Origin: Enterovibrio calviensis DSM 14347
Lineage (GTDB): Bacteria > Pseudomonadota > Gammaproteobacteria > Enterobacterales > Vibrionaceae
Assembly (NCBI RefSeq): GCF_000621165.1
Contig: NZ_JHZA01000007.1
Span: 124,001 to 188,000, forward strand
Length of the DNA: 64,000 nucleotides
Direction: 5' to 3'
The notes under the pieces are model-generated. The model saw only the letters and a program-made list of their open reading frames with translations, was not told where the DNA came from and did not search any database. Below are positions 54,285 to 63,778 of the stretch, one piece after another; position 1 is the stretch's first letter; each line of letters begins with the position of its first letter. The translations under genes were made by a program, and so were the position numbers.

Positions 54285-54746
54285 ATGGATAGTTTGAAAT
54301 TGAAAGTGCCCCCTGTTTTGCAGGTTATTTTAATATTACTGCTGATGAGAGGCATTGCGAGCATATCACCAGTCAGCCCGCTATTGGCGTCATATTCCAG
54401 TGTATTAAGCGTTGTGTTTTTGGTCGTTGGTGTGGTGTTCGGCGTTTCTGGGGTTGTGGCATTTCGTCGTCACCAAACCACAGTGAATCCAACATTAAAA
54501 ACGGCTTCGACATCTCTTGTTCAGTCTGGTGTGTATCGTGTGACGCGTAACCCCATGTATGTAGGGTTGGCGTGCTTACTCATTGCTGCTGCATGTTACT
54601 TCGCAAATTTTTACACGCTACTTGGTTGTGTGTTGTTCATTTTCTATATGAATATGTTCCAAATAGAGCCTGAAGAAGTGTATCTAACCGAACAGTTCCC
54701 TGACGAATATCCTGAATACACGAGAAGGGTGCGTCGTTGGTTGTAG
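54285..54746 (+). CDS. Isoprenylcysteine methyltransferase (ICMT)-family membrane protein
   Basis: 153 residues with four hydrophobic helices and the S-adenosylmethionine-binding signature GVYRVTRNPMYVGLACLLIA followed by EPEEVYLTEQFPDEYPEYTRRVRRW, typical of PEMT/ICMT-like bacterial proteins. Substrate unknown. GGAGG is 4 bases before ATG 54285 and 1 base before ATG 54282; the former is chosen. Confidence 0.88.
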   Translation: MDSLKLKVPPVLQVILILLLMRGIASISPVSPLLASYSSVLSVVFLVVGVVFGVSGVVAFRRHQTTVNPTLKTASTSLVQSGVYRVTRNPMYVGLACLLIAAACYFANFYTLLGCVLFIFYMNMFQIEPEEVYLTEQFPDEYPEYTRRVRRWL

Positions 54747-54912
54747 GCTCTATCGAATAACGTCACGAAGAAATCAGGTTTTGTTGCATGGCTAACTCAC
54801 CGTTCTGTAACAAAACCGACCCTATGTTTGTTTAAGGCCATGGCTCTGTTTAAGACAATGGCGATTTTCTATACACTCATTCTTTTCTCTCACGAATTTG
54901 AATCTTTCGTCG

Positions 54913-56001
54913 ATGCTATCAATTCCCGTTCCTTTCGTTGTTTCCCTGTTACTGATTATTGCTGCGGCACTTTTGTTTTTGACGTTGGGGAAATCAGGTC
55001 AAAAATCGGTGTGGTTCACGATACTGTGTGCGACATGTACCTTCGTAGTGGGAATGCGTTGGACGCTTGATCTTCAATGGGTGCGTTTTGTTCAGCCTAT
55101 TTTGGCGTCTATGTTGCCCATTGCGGCTTGGTATTGCTTTGCCAAAGCGCATCACAATAAGCGGCCTGCTTTTTGGCATATAGGTTGGCCAATACTTATC
55201 GCCGTTTGTTCATTCAATTACGCGCAATGGCCTTTTGCTACCGATATGGCTCTAATTGCGTTGTATCTTGGTTACGGTGGCGCGTTGATTGCTTCCTCGT
55301 TGACAGTGCCCGAAGAAGTGCGACTGTCGAACGTGCAACGTGTTGTTGTGGCAGAACGTGTTGCGGGATCGATGCTGTTGTTTTCCGCGTCGATTGATAG
55401 CATGTTGTCGTTTGATTTCGCCTTCTACCGTGGCGAGCATGGACCCGCCATCATTTCTTTGTCCTATTTGATTTTGATCCCCATGGTTGTCGGCGCAGTT
55501 GCTATTGTCGGTTTCAGTACGTCGACGCGTGACAGGGATAATAACGCCGCAATGCCGCGCTCAACACCAATGCCTTTTCCGTCGTCTTTAGACGCCGATG
55601 GTTCAGAGATCGTTGATGTCACTGCCACAAACCCCTCGCCTGAAAACCATGCTCAAGTGTCAGAGGAAGAATCCGCCGATATCATGGCTAAATTCGACGG
55701 ATTAATGCACATCAAGCAGACTTATCGTGACCCAGACATTACGTTGAGCCGATTATCACGCAAATTGGGTATCCCGGCTAAACAACTCTCTAGTGCGGTC
55801 AATAAGTGCAAAGGGGAGAATATCTCCAAGGTGATCAATGCGTATCGTATTGAACATGCTAAAACTCTGTTAGAAACAACAAAAGACAGTATTACTGAAA
55901 TCTACTTGGCGTCAGGGTTTCAAACCAAATCCAATTTTAACCGAGAGTTTTTGCGTATTACGGGGCAAACGCCCAGCGCATATCGCCAATCCCTCCAATA
56001 G
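54913..56001 (+). CDS. Membrane-embedded AraC-family regulator
   Basis: About 362 residues. Seven or so hydrophobic segments (residues 1-205) are followed by a linker and an AraC helix-turn-helix domain (about 260-360; ITLSRLSRKLGIPAKQLSSAVNKC, ITEIYLASGFQTKSNFNREFLRITGQTPSAYR). A membrane sensor joined directly to a DNA-binding domain. Signal and targets unknown. The start is uncertain: TTG 54898 and ATG 54913 are both possible. Confidence 0.85.
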   Translation: MLSIPVPFVVSLLLIIAAALLFLTLGKSGQKSVWFTILCATCTFVVGMRWTLDLQWVRFVQPILASMLPIAAWYCFAKAHHNKRPAFWHIGWPILIAVCSFNYAQWPFATDMALIALYLGYGGALIASSLTVPEEVRLSNVQRVVVAERVAGSMLLFSASIDSMLSFDFAFYRGEHGPAIISLSYLILIPMVVGAVAIVGFSTSTRDRDNNAAMPRSTPMPFPSSLDADGSEIVDVTATNPSPENHAQVSEEESADIMAKFDGLMHIKQTYRDPDITLSRLSRKLGIPAKQLSSAVNKCKGENISKVINAYRIEHAKTLLETTKDSITEIYLASGFQTKSNFNREFLRITGQTPSAYRQSLQ

Positions 56002-56027
56002 ATTTGACCGTGGTAGATATTATTACC

Positions 56028-57038
56028 TTAGTCGCGGATGAACCGTGCAATATCTTCGTATATCGCCTCATGTAATGCGCGTCTGTCACTGCCAATACCA
56101 TCTTTACAAATCACCCCATCACCAGGGACTTCTTCTTCAAGAATGGCTATCGCATTGGACTTACATAACTGCATGAAGCTAAAATGTGTCGCCTTTTCAA
56201 ACACCTTATAGCGACGATTCTCTAGGGGAATGTGCTCGGCTAGATAGCCGGATTCCATCGCTTGAGGTAAGTCTCCAATATCAATGCCCGCCGCGAGGAT
56301 TAACGATGGCTGTTGGATCTCATTTAAGCTGGTGGTGGAGAAACTTCGTGCTAGGCCAAGGTCTAGGATCACCACTCGTTTGATTCTGTGATCTGCAAGG
56401 TCATTTGATTCGGGTTCACCGTCTTGTTCTGCATCTAACCCTAGCTCTTTTGCCAAGCCACATGTGCGAGGATTTGGGTGGATTTTGCATTGTGTATTGA
56501 AGGCACTTCTATCAAACTGCGCACCCCCTAACTGAGCGACACTCCAGCCTCCAAGCGAATGACCAATCGCAGTGACGTCATCCGATGCGATGCTCTCTTT
56601 CCATACCGCATTACCTTCCAAATAATTCAGCACACGAATGAGATCTCTTGGGCGTTGCCACCACTGTGAAGATTGAGAGGGAGAGTGATCAAATGTTGTG
56701 GTTCCCGGATGATCAGGCGCGGCGACAATGTAACCTTCTTGGACTAATTTGTGGGCCAGCCAATTGAGGTTTCGCCAACTTCCACGATAACCATGTGACA
56801 ATAAAACCAGAGGATGTTTGGCTGACATCACTTTTGCCTCTTTCACAACGCGTGTTCCTTCAAAGGCAATATTGTCAGCCACTAACGTCGCGGGAGCATT
56901 GTCGGTCGTTGGATACCACAGCGTCACATGGAGTGGGCGATTTGGTTCATCGCCGAGTTCAAATTGCGTAAATCCAACGCTGTTGGCGAGGGCATTCAGC
57001 GAAAATAGAGTCAGCAGCAGTGAGATAAGAGGCTTCAT
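56028..57038 (-). CDS. Exported alpha/beta hydrolase, PAF-acetylhydrolase type
   Basis: About 336 residues. Signal peptide MKPLISLLLTLFSLNALA, then the hydrolase fold with oxyanion motif LSHGYRGSWRNLNWLAHKL and nucleophile elbow IGHSLGGWSV (serine); the acid and histidine probably lie in VVILDLGLA and ATHFSF. The arrangement is that of platelet-activating-factor acetylhydrolase-like esterases. ATG at 57038 has AAGGA upstream; the open frame extends to 57107 without a signal-compatible start. Confidence 0.85.
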   Translation of the reverse strand: MKPLISLLLTLFSLNALANSVGFTQFELGDEPNRPLHVTLWYPTTDNAPATLVADNIAFEGTRVVKEAKVMSAKHPLVLLSHGYRGSWRNLNWLAHKLVQEGYIVAAPDHPGTTTFDHSPSQSSQWWQRPRDLIRVLNYLEGNAVWKESIASDDVTAIGHSLGGWSVAQLGGAQFDRSAFNTQCKIHPNPRTCGLAKELGLDAEQDGEPESNDLADHRIKRVVILDLGLARSFSTTSLNEIQQPSLILAAGIDIGDLPQAMESGYLAEHIPLENRRYKVFEKATHFSFMQLCKSNAIAILEEEVPGDGVICKDGIGSDRRALHEAIYEDIARFIRD

Positions 57039-57247
57039 TGTTGGCGTTCCTTGTCGGCATTTCGATAATAGGTATATTCGTCGGAATACCTGTGCCGTGC
57101 GCCTCACAACCGGATCGAGGACGACCTAGAACCGATTCGAGTACTTATATGTGGATTGTCACTGCTACGAGTTTTGCTTTTTTGGCTATTCCAATTTCTC
57201 GATTTACTGATACTGTATATAAAAACAGTTATCGCTAGGTGCCTCCT

Positions 57248-58408
57248 ATGCTGACGTCGCTATCCATTGCTAACTACCGCTCCATTATGTCGCTTACTAT
57301 TCCGCTTGGGCCGTTGAACTTGATCACGGGATCGAATGGTAGTGGTAAATCGAATCTCTATAAAGCGCTGCGTTTGTTGGCGAAAACGGCGTCGGGTGGC
57401 GTTGTTAATTCACTGGCAGAAGAAGGGGGGTTGCATTCCACGTTTTGGGCTGGGCCAGAAGAGATTTCTGAGGCAATGAAGCGAGGTGATGTTGAGGTTG
57501 AAGGAACGCAACGAAAGAACGTCGTGCGTTTGAAGTTGGGCTTTGCGAGCGAGACGTTTGGTTATGCCATTTCGTTGGGGCTACCTGCGCCTCAACAATC
57601 AGCATTTATGTTTGATCCTGAAATCAAACATGAGTGTATTTTTAACGGTGATTATTTTAGACCTGCAAGTTCTTTAGTTGAACGCAAGGGTAGTGTGGTG
57701 AAAACCCGTCAGGGTCGCCAATGGGAAGTGATCTCTCAGCATATTCCCAATTACGACAGCATGTTTGATTCGCATTCAGACCCTGCCTCCGCGCCAGAAG
57801 TGTTCCATGTGCGTGAGATGATTAGAAGCTGGAGATTTTACGATCATTTTCGTACTGACAGCGAAGCACCCGCCAGAAAGCCACAGTTAGGCACGCGAAC
57901 ACCAGTGCTTCATCATGATGGTCGCGATCTTGCGGCTGCACTTCAAACCATTATTGAAATCGGTGATAAAGAAGCACTTGATCGCGCTATTGAAGATGCA
58001 TTTCCTGGCTGTAAATTGCGTGTTGTGACGAAAGAAGATGGGCGATTTTCTCTCGAGTTCTTTCAAAGAGGGTTGTTGCGTCCATTAACGGGCGCTGAAC
58101 TTTCTGATGGAACGCTGCGCTTTGTGCTCTGGATTGCCGCGTTACTTACCCCAAGGCCTCCCTCTTTGATGGTGCTTAACGAGCCTGAAACCAGTTTGCA
58201 TCCCGATCTATTGCCTGCGCTGGCGCGGCTAATCGGCCATGCCTCAACGCACTCTCAAGTTTGGGTGATTTCCCACGCTAATCGTTTGATCAATGCGCTT
58301 AATGAACATCCTGATTGTCACTCCATTCAATTGGAGAAAGTGCTCGGTCAAACCGAAGTTCAAGGACAAGGTATGCTTGATGGCCCCAATTGGTATTGGC
58401 CCGATTAG
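57248..58408 (+). CDS. RecF/SMC-like AAA ATPase
   Basis: 386 residues. N-terminal SIANYRSIMSLTIPLGPLNLITGSNGSGKSNLYKAL with Walker A, ABC-type signature near LTGAELSDGTLRFVLWIAAL, Walker B LMVLNEPETSLHPDLL and switch VWVISHANRL. This is the OLD/RecF-like single-ATPase type (AAA_21). Often found alone; no nuclease, TOPRIM or toxin partner is adjacent, so a phage-defence role is not supported. ATG at 57248 preferred over GTG 57239. Confidence 0.85.
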   Translation: MLTSLSIANYRSIMSLTIPLGPLNLITGSNGSGKSNLYKALRLLAKTASGGVVNSLAEEGGLHSTFWAGPEEISEAMKRGDVEVEGTQRKNVVRLKLGFASETFGYAISLGLPAPQQSAFMFDPEIKHECIFNGDYFRPASSLVERKGSVVKTRQGRQWEVISQHIPNYDSMFDSHSDPASAPEVFHVREMIRSWRFYDHFRTDSEAPARKPQLGTRTPVLHHDGRDLAAALQTIIEIGDKEALDRAIEDAFPGCKLRVVTKEDGRFSLEFFQRGLLRPLTGAELSDGTLRFVLWIAALLTPRPPSLMVLNEPETSLHPDLLPALARLIGHASTHSQVWVISHANRLINALNEHPDCHSIQLEKVLGQTEVQGQGMLDGPNWYWPD

Positions 58409-58664
58409 CCTTGTCTTGCACGTTTGACGTACACCATACGTGATTAAATACGAAATTTTTTGCATAGCTAACTCCCTTTCTTACAAAGGAAAAAGAGGTC
58501 GATCAAAATTAATGTCCAAAAACGTATGCAATTCCGTATGTGAGATTATAAATCTGTGCCTATAATTATTGTGCTTCGGCAATATTCAGTTGAGTTAGAG
58601 GTGAGCTAGTTTGCATATCGATGCGTAACTACTTCACAGAGAGACGATTACAAGGAAAGCCAAC

Positions 58665-58751
58665 ATGCGGGTTCCGTTTTTTATAAAACTTTTACTTCCA
58701 ATTTTGCTGCTAATGGGCTTGATGGCCAGTCCTGTTATTTCAGCGTTGTAG
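58665..58751 (+). CDS. 28-residue hydrophobic peptide
   Basis: ATG at 58665 is preceded by AAGGAAAG at good spacing. The product MRVPFFIKLLLPILLLMGLM continues ASPVISAL: a basic start, one hydrophobic helix and a short tail. It ends 23 bases before a strong terminator. This looks like a real small membrane or leader-like protein rather than a chance ORF; no family is known to me. Confidence 0.6.
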   Translation: MRVPFFIKLLLPILLLMGLMASPVISAL

Positions 58752-58773
58752 TTGCTGTGGATTCATCAAATAG

Positions 58774-58806
58774 AAAAACAGCCACCTTTTAGGTGGCTGT
58801 TTTTTT
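58774..58806. terminator. Bidirectional intrinsic terminator
   Basis: AAAAACAGCCACC-TTTT-AGGTGGCTGTTTTTTT, between the 28-residue ORF (+) and the RND pump gene (-). Confidence 0.92.
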
Positions 58807-58820
58807 GCCTTCCGTTTGTG

Positions 58821-61800
58821 TTAAGACTGGCTTTCGAGGGAATTTACGTTGTCCAACGGATAGACGGATACCGCAATTTTAAAGGCTGCAGGGACGAAAT
58901 AGAATGAAAGTAACGTGGTCAGTAAAGTACCGCCTGCGATGGCAATAGCAAAGGGAGGCCAGAATCCGCCACCTGCCAATATCAGTGGTAAAAAGCCCCC
59001 AATCGTGGTGATTGTGGTTGAGGTAATATGGCGACCACAGCTACTCACTGCATCAACAATCGCGTCTTTCTCACCTTGTTTAGCTGCTGGGCTCGCTTTC
59101 AGTTCGGCCAATATGACAATCGCTGCATTGATGGCCAGTCCAACAAGACCCAGTAAACCAATGATCACGGTGAAGCCGAACGGGTAGCCAAAAAACCAGA
59201 CAGAAAGTAGGCCCAAGCCAGCGGCTTGTGCTCCTACCAGAAAAATAATGCCACTGAGCCTGAATGAGTTAAACGATACGACGACGACCGCTACCAACAA
59301 GGTGATAACGATGGTTAGGTTCGCCATGAGCTGGTTGACCGATTCATTACGCTCAGCGGATTCGCCACCAAATTCAATACGGTAGCTCGGTGGCAGTTGA
59401 ATATTTGCCTGCTCAAGTTTTAAGTTAAATGCATTAAGTGCAGTTTGAGGCAATACGCCCGCCATCAAGTATCCTTCAATGACATTGACCCGCTCACCAT
59501 CTCGACGTGGAATAGCGCCACGACTTGGTTCGACGCTTAGCTCTGCAATGGCGGTCAGGGGCAAGTCCATTTGGCCGCTTGCTTGTGCCAGTGGAAATCG
59601 AATCTGGCTAAGTTCAGACAAACTGGTTCGCGACTCATCATCCACTCTGACTCTCACGGGAATAGATTCTGTTTCCTCAATTACACTGCCTTGAACAATG
59701 CCAGACATGGAGGCATTGAGTAAGTTTGCGATATCGTTCAATGACATGCCTGTAAGCTGGCTAGCCTCTTCATTCACATTGATTGAAACTTTTGGTACAC
59801 CCGGCTGCATGGTTTCACGAGTGTTGATGACATCAGGTGTTTGTGCCATCAGCAAACGGATTTCTTCACTGATCTCACGGAGTTTATCAAGGTTGGGTCC
59901 GTATACGCGTACCTCTAGCGGCGCGTTAAACGGGGGGCCTTGTTCAAGCTTCCTGACTAATATTTGAGCATGAGGCAGAGCGCGAGATAACTGATCTTGT
60001 AACTCAGGAATCATGACATTGGCGGCTGCAAAATCCTTGGCTTTCACCATGGCCTGAGCGAAATTTGGCGCACCACGTTGTCTGCCCATCATGTTGTAAT
60101 AGAACGAGGGGAAGTTTGTGCCGACCACCCAACCGACGCTTTCAACGTTTTCATTCTTCGCCATGATTCGGTCAATTTCTTGTGTTGTTTCAAGCGTTGC
60201 TGTCATGCTGGCTTGGGGCGCAAGATAGACTTGGATCTCGAACATATCTCGGTCTGACGGCGGAAAAAACTGTTCTGTGAGTTGGCCTGCCGCCCAAAAA
60301 CCCGAGGCCGGTACAACGAATACCAGTGGAATGGCAATCAAAGGGAAGCGTACGGCACCACGTACTGACGCACGAAACATCGCGCTAACTCTCGGCAATG
60401 AAATGCCCGCGTGGTACCAACGTGTGCTGGTATCTCCGGATGGAAGCCATCGCGCTGCAAAAGCGGAAACAATCAATTGCGATACCATGTATGAGCCGAC
60501 GAGTGAGAAACTCACCGTAATGGCAATCGCGCCAACAAATTCGCCAGCTGGGCCTGGCATCAAGAAGATCGGTGCAAACGCTAAAATTGTGGTTAAGGTT
60601 GACCCGAGCAGCGGCAGCCAAAGGTGTCTAATCGCTCGCAGTGCTGATTCGAGCCTTTTCACTCCTTGTTGTCTGTAGTGCTGAATGGTGTCGACCATCA
60701 CAATGGCGTTATCTACCATGATCCCGAGTGACACAATCAGACCCGTGACTGACATTTGGTTGATGGGAAGACCAGTAAAACTCATCATCGCTAGCGTAAA
60801 GGCTGACGCAATCGGCAGTGACAATGCAACGAGCAGTGCAGAGCGAAACCCTAGCGTAATGAACAGTACAATGAGCACTAATCCAAAGCCTATCAGCAAG
60901 CTTTGGACCAAATCGGAAAGACGGGTTTCGGTGTATCGAGCTTGTTTGAATATAGGTTCTAGCGAGATGTTATTCGGCAATTCGGATCGAAAGCGATTGA
61001 GCATATTGTCTGCCGCTTGTGTCCAGCGATCGACACGAATATCGCTCTGCATGCGAGCAGAGACAAGAACAGCGGGTGTACCATCTATTACGGCTATTTG
61101 AGACGGCGGAGAAGCGGCAGCTCTTTCGACCGATGCGATATCTTCAAGCCGCACAAGAAAGCCACTGTCATCAATCGCAACGGGCACTCGCTTAACTCGG
61201 TCAACAGAATCAAGCGCCCCTGCTACTTCTAGTTGAAAACGATTGTCCTTGCTGTGGAGCTCACCGGCGGCGTTCTTTGCATCAGCGCCAGAGATAGCGT
61301 TCGATAGGCTCAGTGCTGATTGCCCCAATGCACTAGAGGCAGCGACATCAAGCGTAACCAGAATTTCTTCATCAGGCAGGCCATGTACATCAACAAAGTC
61401 GGTGTCGGATAGGTTTCGCCATCGTTTAGCGAGCTCGCTGGCATAGCGGCCGAGGATTAATGGATCAGGATTGCTGTCACCTTGCCATTGCAGAGACACG
61501 ATATAGGTAAAGGCATTGGAATGATCGTTGTCAAACTGTGGTTCCAGCGCACCTTGAGGTAGCTGTGGCGAGGCATCGCCGAGTTTGTCACGGATCTTTG
61601 ACCAAACAGGTTCGGTATCAATGATATCGTCATTAAGCTCTACCGTGATAACAGAAATCCCCGGTTTAGATTGAGACTCGATCAGGTTGATTTCATCTAG
61701 GCCACGCAGAGATTTTTCAATTTCTTCAGTGACGAGTGCTTCGACTCGTTCTGCACTAGCGCCAAGATAAGGGGTGCTGATGGTTGCCCATCGATTGATG

Positions 61801-61916
61801 AGTGCTGGATCTTCGGCGCGGGGCAAGGTTGATAGCGCAGAGAGTCCTGAAACCAAAAGCAGAACCGTCATTAGAACGATCAAACGCGTATTTGTAAGCA
61901 GCTTTTCCATCATCAT
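58821..61916 (-). CDS. RND-family efflux pump inner membrane subunit
   Basis: 1031 residues, twelve membrane helices and two large periplasmic loops; the usual RND length. TM4 reads GIMVDNAIVMVD: the AcrB Asp407 equivalent is present but Asp408 is Asn; the TM10 helix (GLAINAAIVILAE) has Asn where AcrB has Lys940. This is seen in RND subfamilies outside the AcrB-type HAE1 group. Substrates unknown. Its ATG overlaps the stop of the adaptor gene (ATGA). No outer membrane channel gene is adjacent; TolC is probably used. Confidence 0.93.
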   Translation of the reverse strand: MMMEKLLTNTRLIVLMTVLLLVSGLSALSTLPRAEDPALINRWATISTPYLGASAERVEALVTEEIEKSLRGLDEINLIESQSKPGISVITVELNDDIIDTEPVWSKIRDKLGDASPQLPQGALEPQFDNDHSNAFTYIVSLQWQGDSNPDPLILGRYASELAKRWRNLSDTDFVDVHGLPDEEILVTLDVAASSALGQSALSLSNAISGADAKNAAGELHSKDNRFQLEVAGALDSVDRVKRVPVAIDDSGFLVRLEDIASVERAAASPPSQIAVIDGTPAVLVSARMQSDIRVDRWTQAADNMLNRFRSELPNNISLEPIFKQARYTETRLSDLVQSLLIGFGLVLIVLFITLGFRSALLVALSLPIASAFTLAMMSFTGLPINQMSVTGLIVSLGIMVDNAIVMVDTIQHYRQQGVKRLESALRAIRHLWLPLLGSTLTTILAFAPIFLMPGPAGEFVGAIAITVSFSLVGSYMVSQLIVSAFAARWLPSGDTSTRWYHAGISLPRVSAMFRASVRGAVRFPLIAIPLVFVVPASGFWAAGQLTEQFFPPSDRDMFEIQVYLAPQASMTATLETTQEIDRIMAKNENVESVGWVVGTNFPSFYYNMMGRQRGAPNFAQAMVKAKDFAAANVMIPELQDQLSRALPHAQILVRKLEQGPPFNAPLEVRVYGPNLDKLREISEEIRLLMAQTPDVINTRETMQPGVPKVSINVNEEASQLTGMSLNDIANLLNASMSGIVQGSVIEETESIPVRVRVDDESRTSLSELSQIRFPLAQASGQMDLPLTAIAELSVEPSRGAIPRRDGERVNVIEGYLMAGVLPQTALNAFNLKLEQANIQLPPSYRIEFGGESAERNESVNQLMANLTIVITLLVAVVVVSFNSFRLSGIIFLVGAQAAGLGLLSVWFFGYPFGFTVIIGLLGLVGLAINAAIVILAELKASPAAKQGEKDAIVDAVSSCGRHITSTTITTIGGFLPLILAGGGFWPPFAIAIAGGTLLTTLLSFYFVPAAFKIAVSVYPLDNVNSLESQS

Positions 61917-63007
61917 TGCTCCGCTGCAACGTTAACCTGTTGGCCGGAAACAATGCGATGGACGCCTTCGGTAACCACTAATTCACCGTCACCAATGGCG
62001 CCTGACACATAGGCATTGCTGTCGTCAGCATAAAGCACTTGCACCGAACGGCGTGAAATGTGGTGCTCGCCGTTATCATCTACCTCGGCAGCATAAATGT
62101 TCCACATACCACGTAATCCGTCGGTTATCCCAGTGATGGGCATCCAAAAGCCTTCGTTAGGCGTGTGGTGATCGTATTGAAGATAAGCCAGTTCGCCATT
62201 TAATGCGGACGTTTGTTCAGGCAGCAGGAACCTGAGGGTGACGGTGCGCGAGCGCATGTCGATGTCTGCGCCTGGGTTCATTAACTGAGCTGGGTATTGG
62301 TCGTCGCGAACGCGAATGATGGGATTAGTCATTCGATTGATGTCAGCTAACGCAGTAACAGGAACACCGATTTGTGCTTCTTTTTGTGAATCAGCCAATA
62401 GCGTCAGCGTTGGAGCACCAACATTAACAACATCGCCATGAGAAACGAATCGTTGGCTGATTTTTCCATTATAAGGAGCATATATGGTGGATTTTTCTTT
62501 GCGCAGTTCCGTCGAAGCCAATGAGGCATCAAGCTGACGGACATTCGCCCGAAGTGCGTCACGTTGGCTGGTCAACGAATCAATTTCTGCGTCGGCACTA
62601 AAGCCTTTCTTCTTTAGTTGGCGTTGGCGCTGAAGGTTGTTTTGAATGAGGTCAAGTTGGGCATCGAGTTGTTCTAACTGCGCAGATAACTGCTGTGTTT
62701 CGGTATCCAATAATTGGGTATCTAACGCGATTAATGGGTCGCCTTTTTTGACTGCATCACCCACATCGACCATCAGTGCATTCACTTTTCCGCCAAGTTC
62801 AAACCCGAGTTTGGCGTTTTGCCCTGCCTGCACTGTGCCGACAAATTCGCGATTCAAGGAATAGCCGGGAGACATTTCGACAACAAGCGCTGTAACCATC
62901 GGAATATTCGTTGCGTTTGTCTCGGGCTCAGCGTTGCTTTCACTGCCACAAGCTGACAATAACGAGAGCGAAGAGACCAAAGCAAACGTGGGGGCAAACC
63001 TATGCAT
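61913..63007 (-). CDS. RND efflux periplasmic adaptor (membrane fusion lipoprotein)
   Basis: 364 residues. Lipoprotein signal with lipobox LSAC (about residue 17-20), barrel-sandwich halves (GFELGGKVNALMVDVGDAVKKGDPL and STIYAPYNGKISQRFVSHGDVVNVG) around a coiled-coil hairpin (about 95-165; LDTETQQLSAQLEQLDAQLDL). It links the pump to the outer membrane channel. Divergent from the TetR gene; two operators lie between. Confidence 0.93.
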   Translation of the reverse strand: MHRFAPTFALVSSLSLLSACGSESNAEPETNATNIPMVTALVVEMSPGYSLNREFVGTVQAGQNAKLGFELGGKVNALMVDVGDAVKKGDPLIALDTQLLDTETQQLSAQLEQLDAQLDLIQNNLQRQRQLKKKGFSADAEIDSLTSQRDALRANVRQLDASLASTELRKEKSTIYAPYNGKISQRFVSHGDVVNVGAPTLTLLADSQKEAQIGVPVTALADINRMTNPIIRVRDDQYPAQLMNPGADIDMRSRTVTLRFLLPEQTSALNGELAYLQYDHHTPNEGFWMPITGITDGLRGMWNIYAAEVDDNGEHHISRRSVQVLYADDSNAYVSGAIGDGELVVTEGVHRIVSGQQVNVAAEQ

Positions 63008-63038
63008 GGCGAAATACTCAATGTCCGTTTAATATTAG

Positions 63039-63096
63039 ACTAGACTGTCCAGTCCACTTTGATTAAAAATAGAGCAATCAAACTGGACTGTCTAGT
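63039..63096. promoter_or_regulatory. Twin TetR operators of the RND pump
   Basis: ACTAGACTGTCCAGT (63039-63053) and ACTGGACTGTCTAGT (63082-63096), dyads of the form ACTRGAC-T-GTCYAGT, with centres 43 bases apart (about four helical turns). The second is extended by AATCA/TGATT arms. They lie in the 133-base gap between adaptor and TetR genes. Confidence 0.85.
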
Positions 63097-63140
63097 TTGA
63101 TTAGGCAATAATTTTAAGAAGTTTCATTCAAGGAACATCA

Positions 63141-63767
63141 ATGACAACGCATTTGACTCAGCGAAAAGAGCGAAAGAGAAAGCAGATCCTAAGTGCCGCG
63201 ATTGAGCTCTTTTCTAAGCAAGGGTATGGCATTTCTATGGATGCGATCGCTGAGCATGCTCAAGTGAGCAAGCAAACGGTATATGCGCATTTTTCTAGCA
63301 AAGATCAGCTTTTTGAAACCTGCATTATCGAGAAATGCATGAAATCAGGTTTGAACTGGGATTTGATGAGCGATGAGCGTTCAGCAAGTGATGTGTTGAA
63401 TGAATATGGATGGCTTTTTCAAAACATGTTGCTGGGTGATGAAGCACGTAACACGTTTCAGAATACGATTCGTCAATCAGATACACATCCTGAAATTGCC
63501 AAAATCTTTCTAGAGCAAGGGCCGAAGCGAAATATCATTTTGCTGAGTGACTATTTCGGTAAATTGGTTGCCAATGGGCATCTTCCTCATTGTGAAGATA
63601 CAGAAGCTGCAGCCATGCAACTTCTACTGATGTTACATGGTCGCTCTGTCTATTGGGGATTTTTTGGCTTCGATGCTGGCGAGGACGAGGACACTCGTCG
63701 TACTTATGTCCGTAAAAGCGTGGACGTTTTTCTTCGTGGCTATGGGTATGTATCACCAGAGAAATAG
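63141..63767 (+). CDS. TetR-family repressor of the RND pump
   Basis: 208 residues. N-terminal helix-turn-helix (about 10-57; ILSAAIELFSKQGYGISMDAIAEHAQVSKQTVYAHFSSKDQLFE) and a C-terminal ligand domain of the TetR_C_14-like type. AAGGA precedes the ATG. It is divergent from the pump operon, and paired operators make it the likely local repressor, released by a pump substrate. Confidence 0.92.
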   Translation: MTTHLTQRKERKRKQILSAAIELFSKQGYGISMDAIAEHAQVSKQTVYAHFSSKDQLFETCIIEKCMKSGLNWDLMSDERSASDVLNEYGWLFQNMLLGDEARNTFQNTIRQSDTHPEIAKIFLEQGPKRNIILLSDYFGKLVANGHLPHCEDTEAAAMQLLLMLHGRSVYWGFFGFDAGEDEDTRRTYVRKSVDVFLRGYGYVSPEK

Positions 63768-63778
63768 CGCCTGAGGGA

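Noticed and set aside
57248-58408. AAA ATPase as part of a phage-defence system
   Set aside because: No nuclease, TOPRIM, reverse transcriptase or toxin gene adjacent; flanked by housekeeping-type genes, with no sign of a mobile island.
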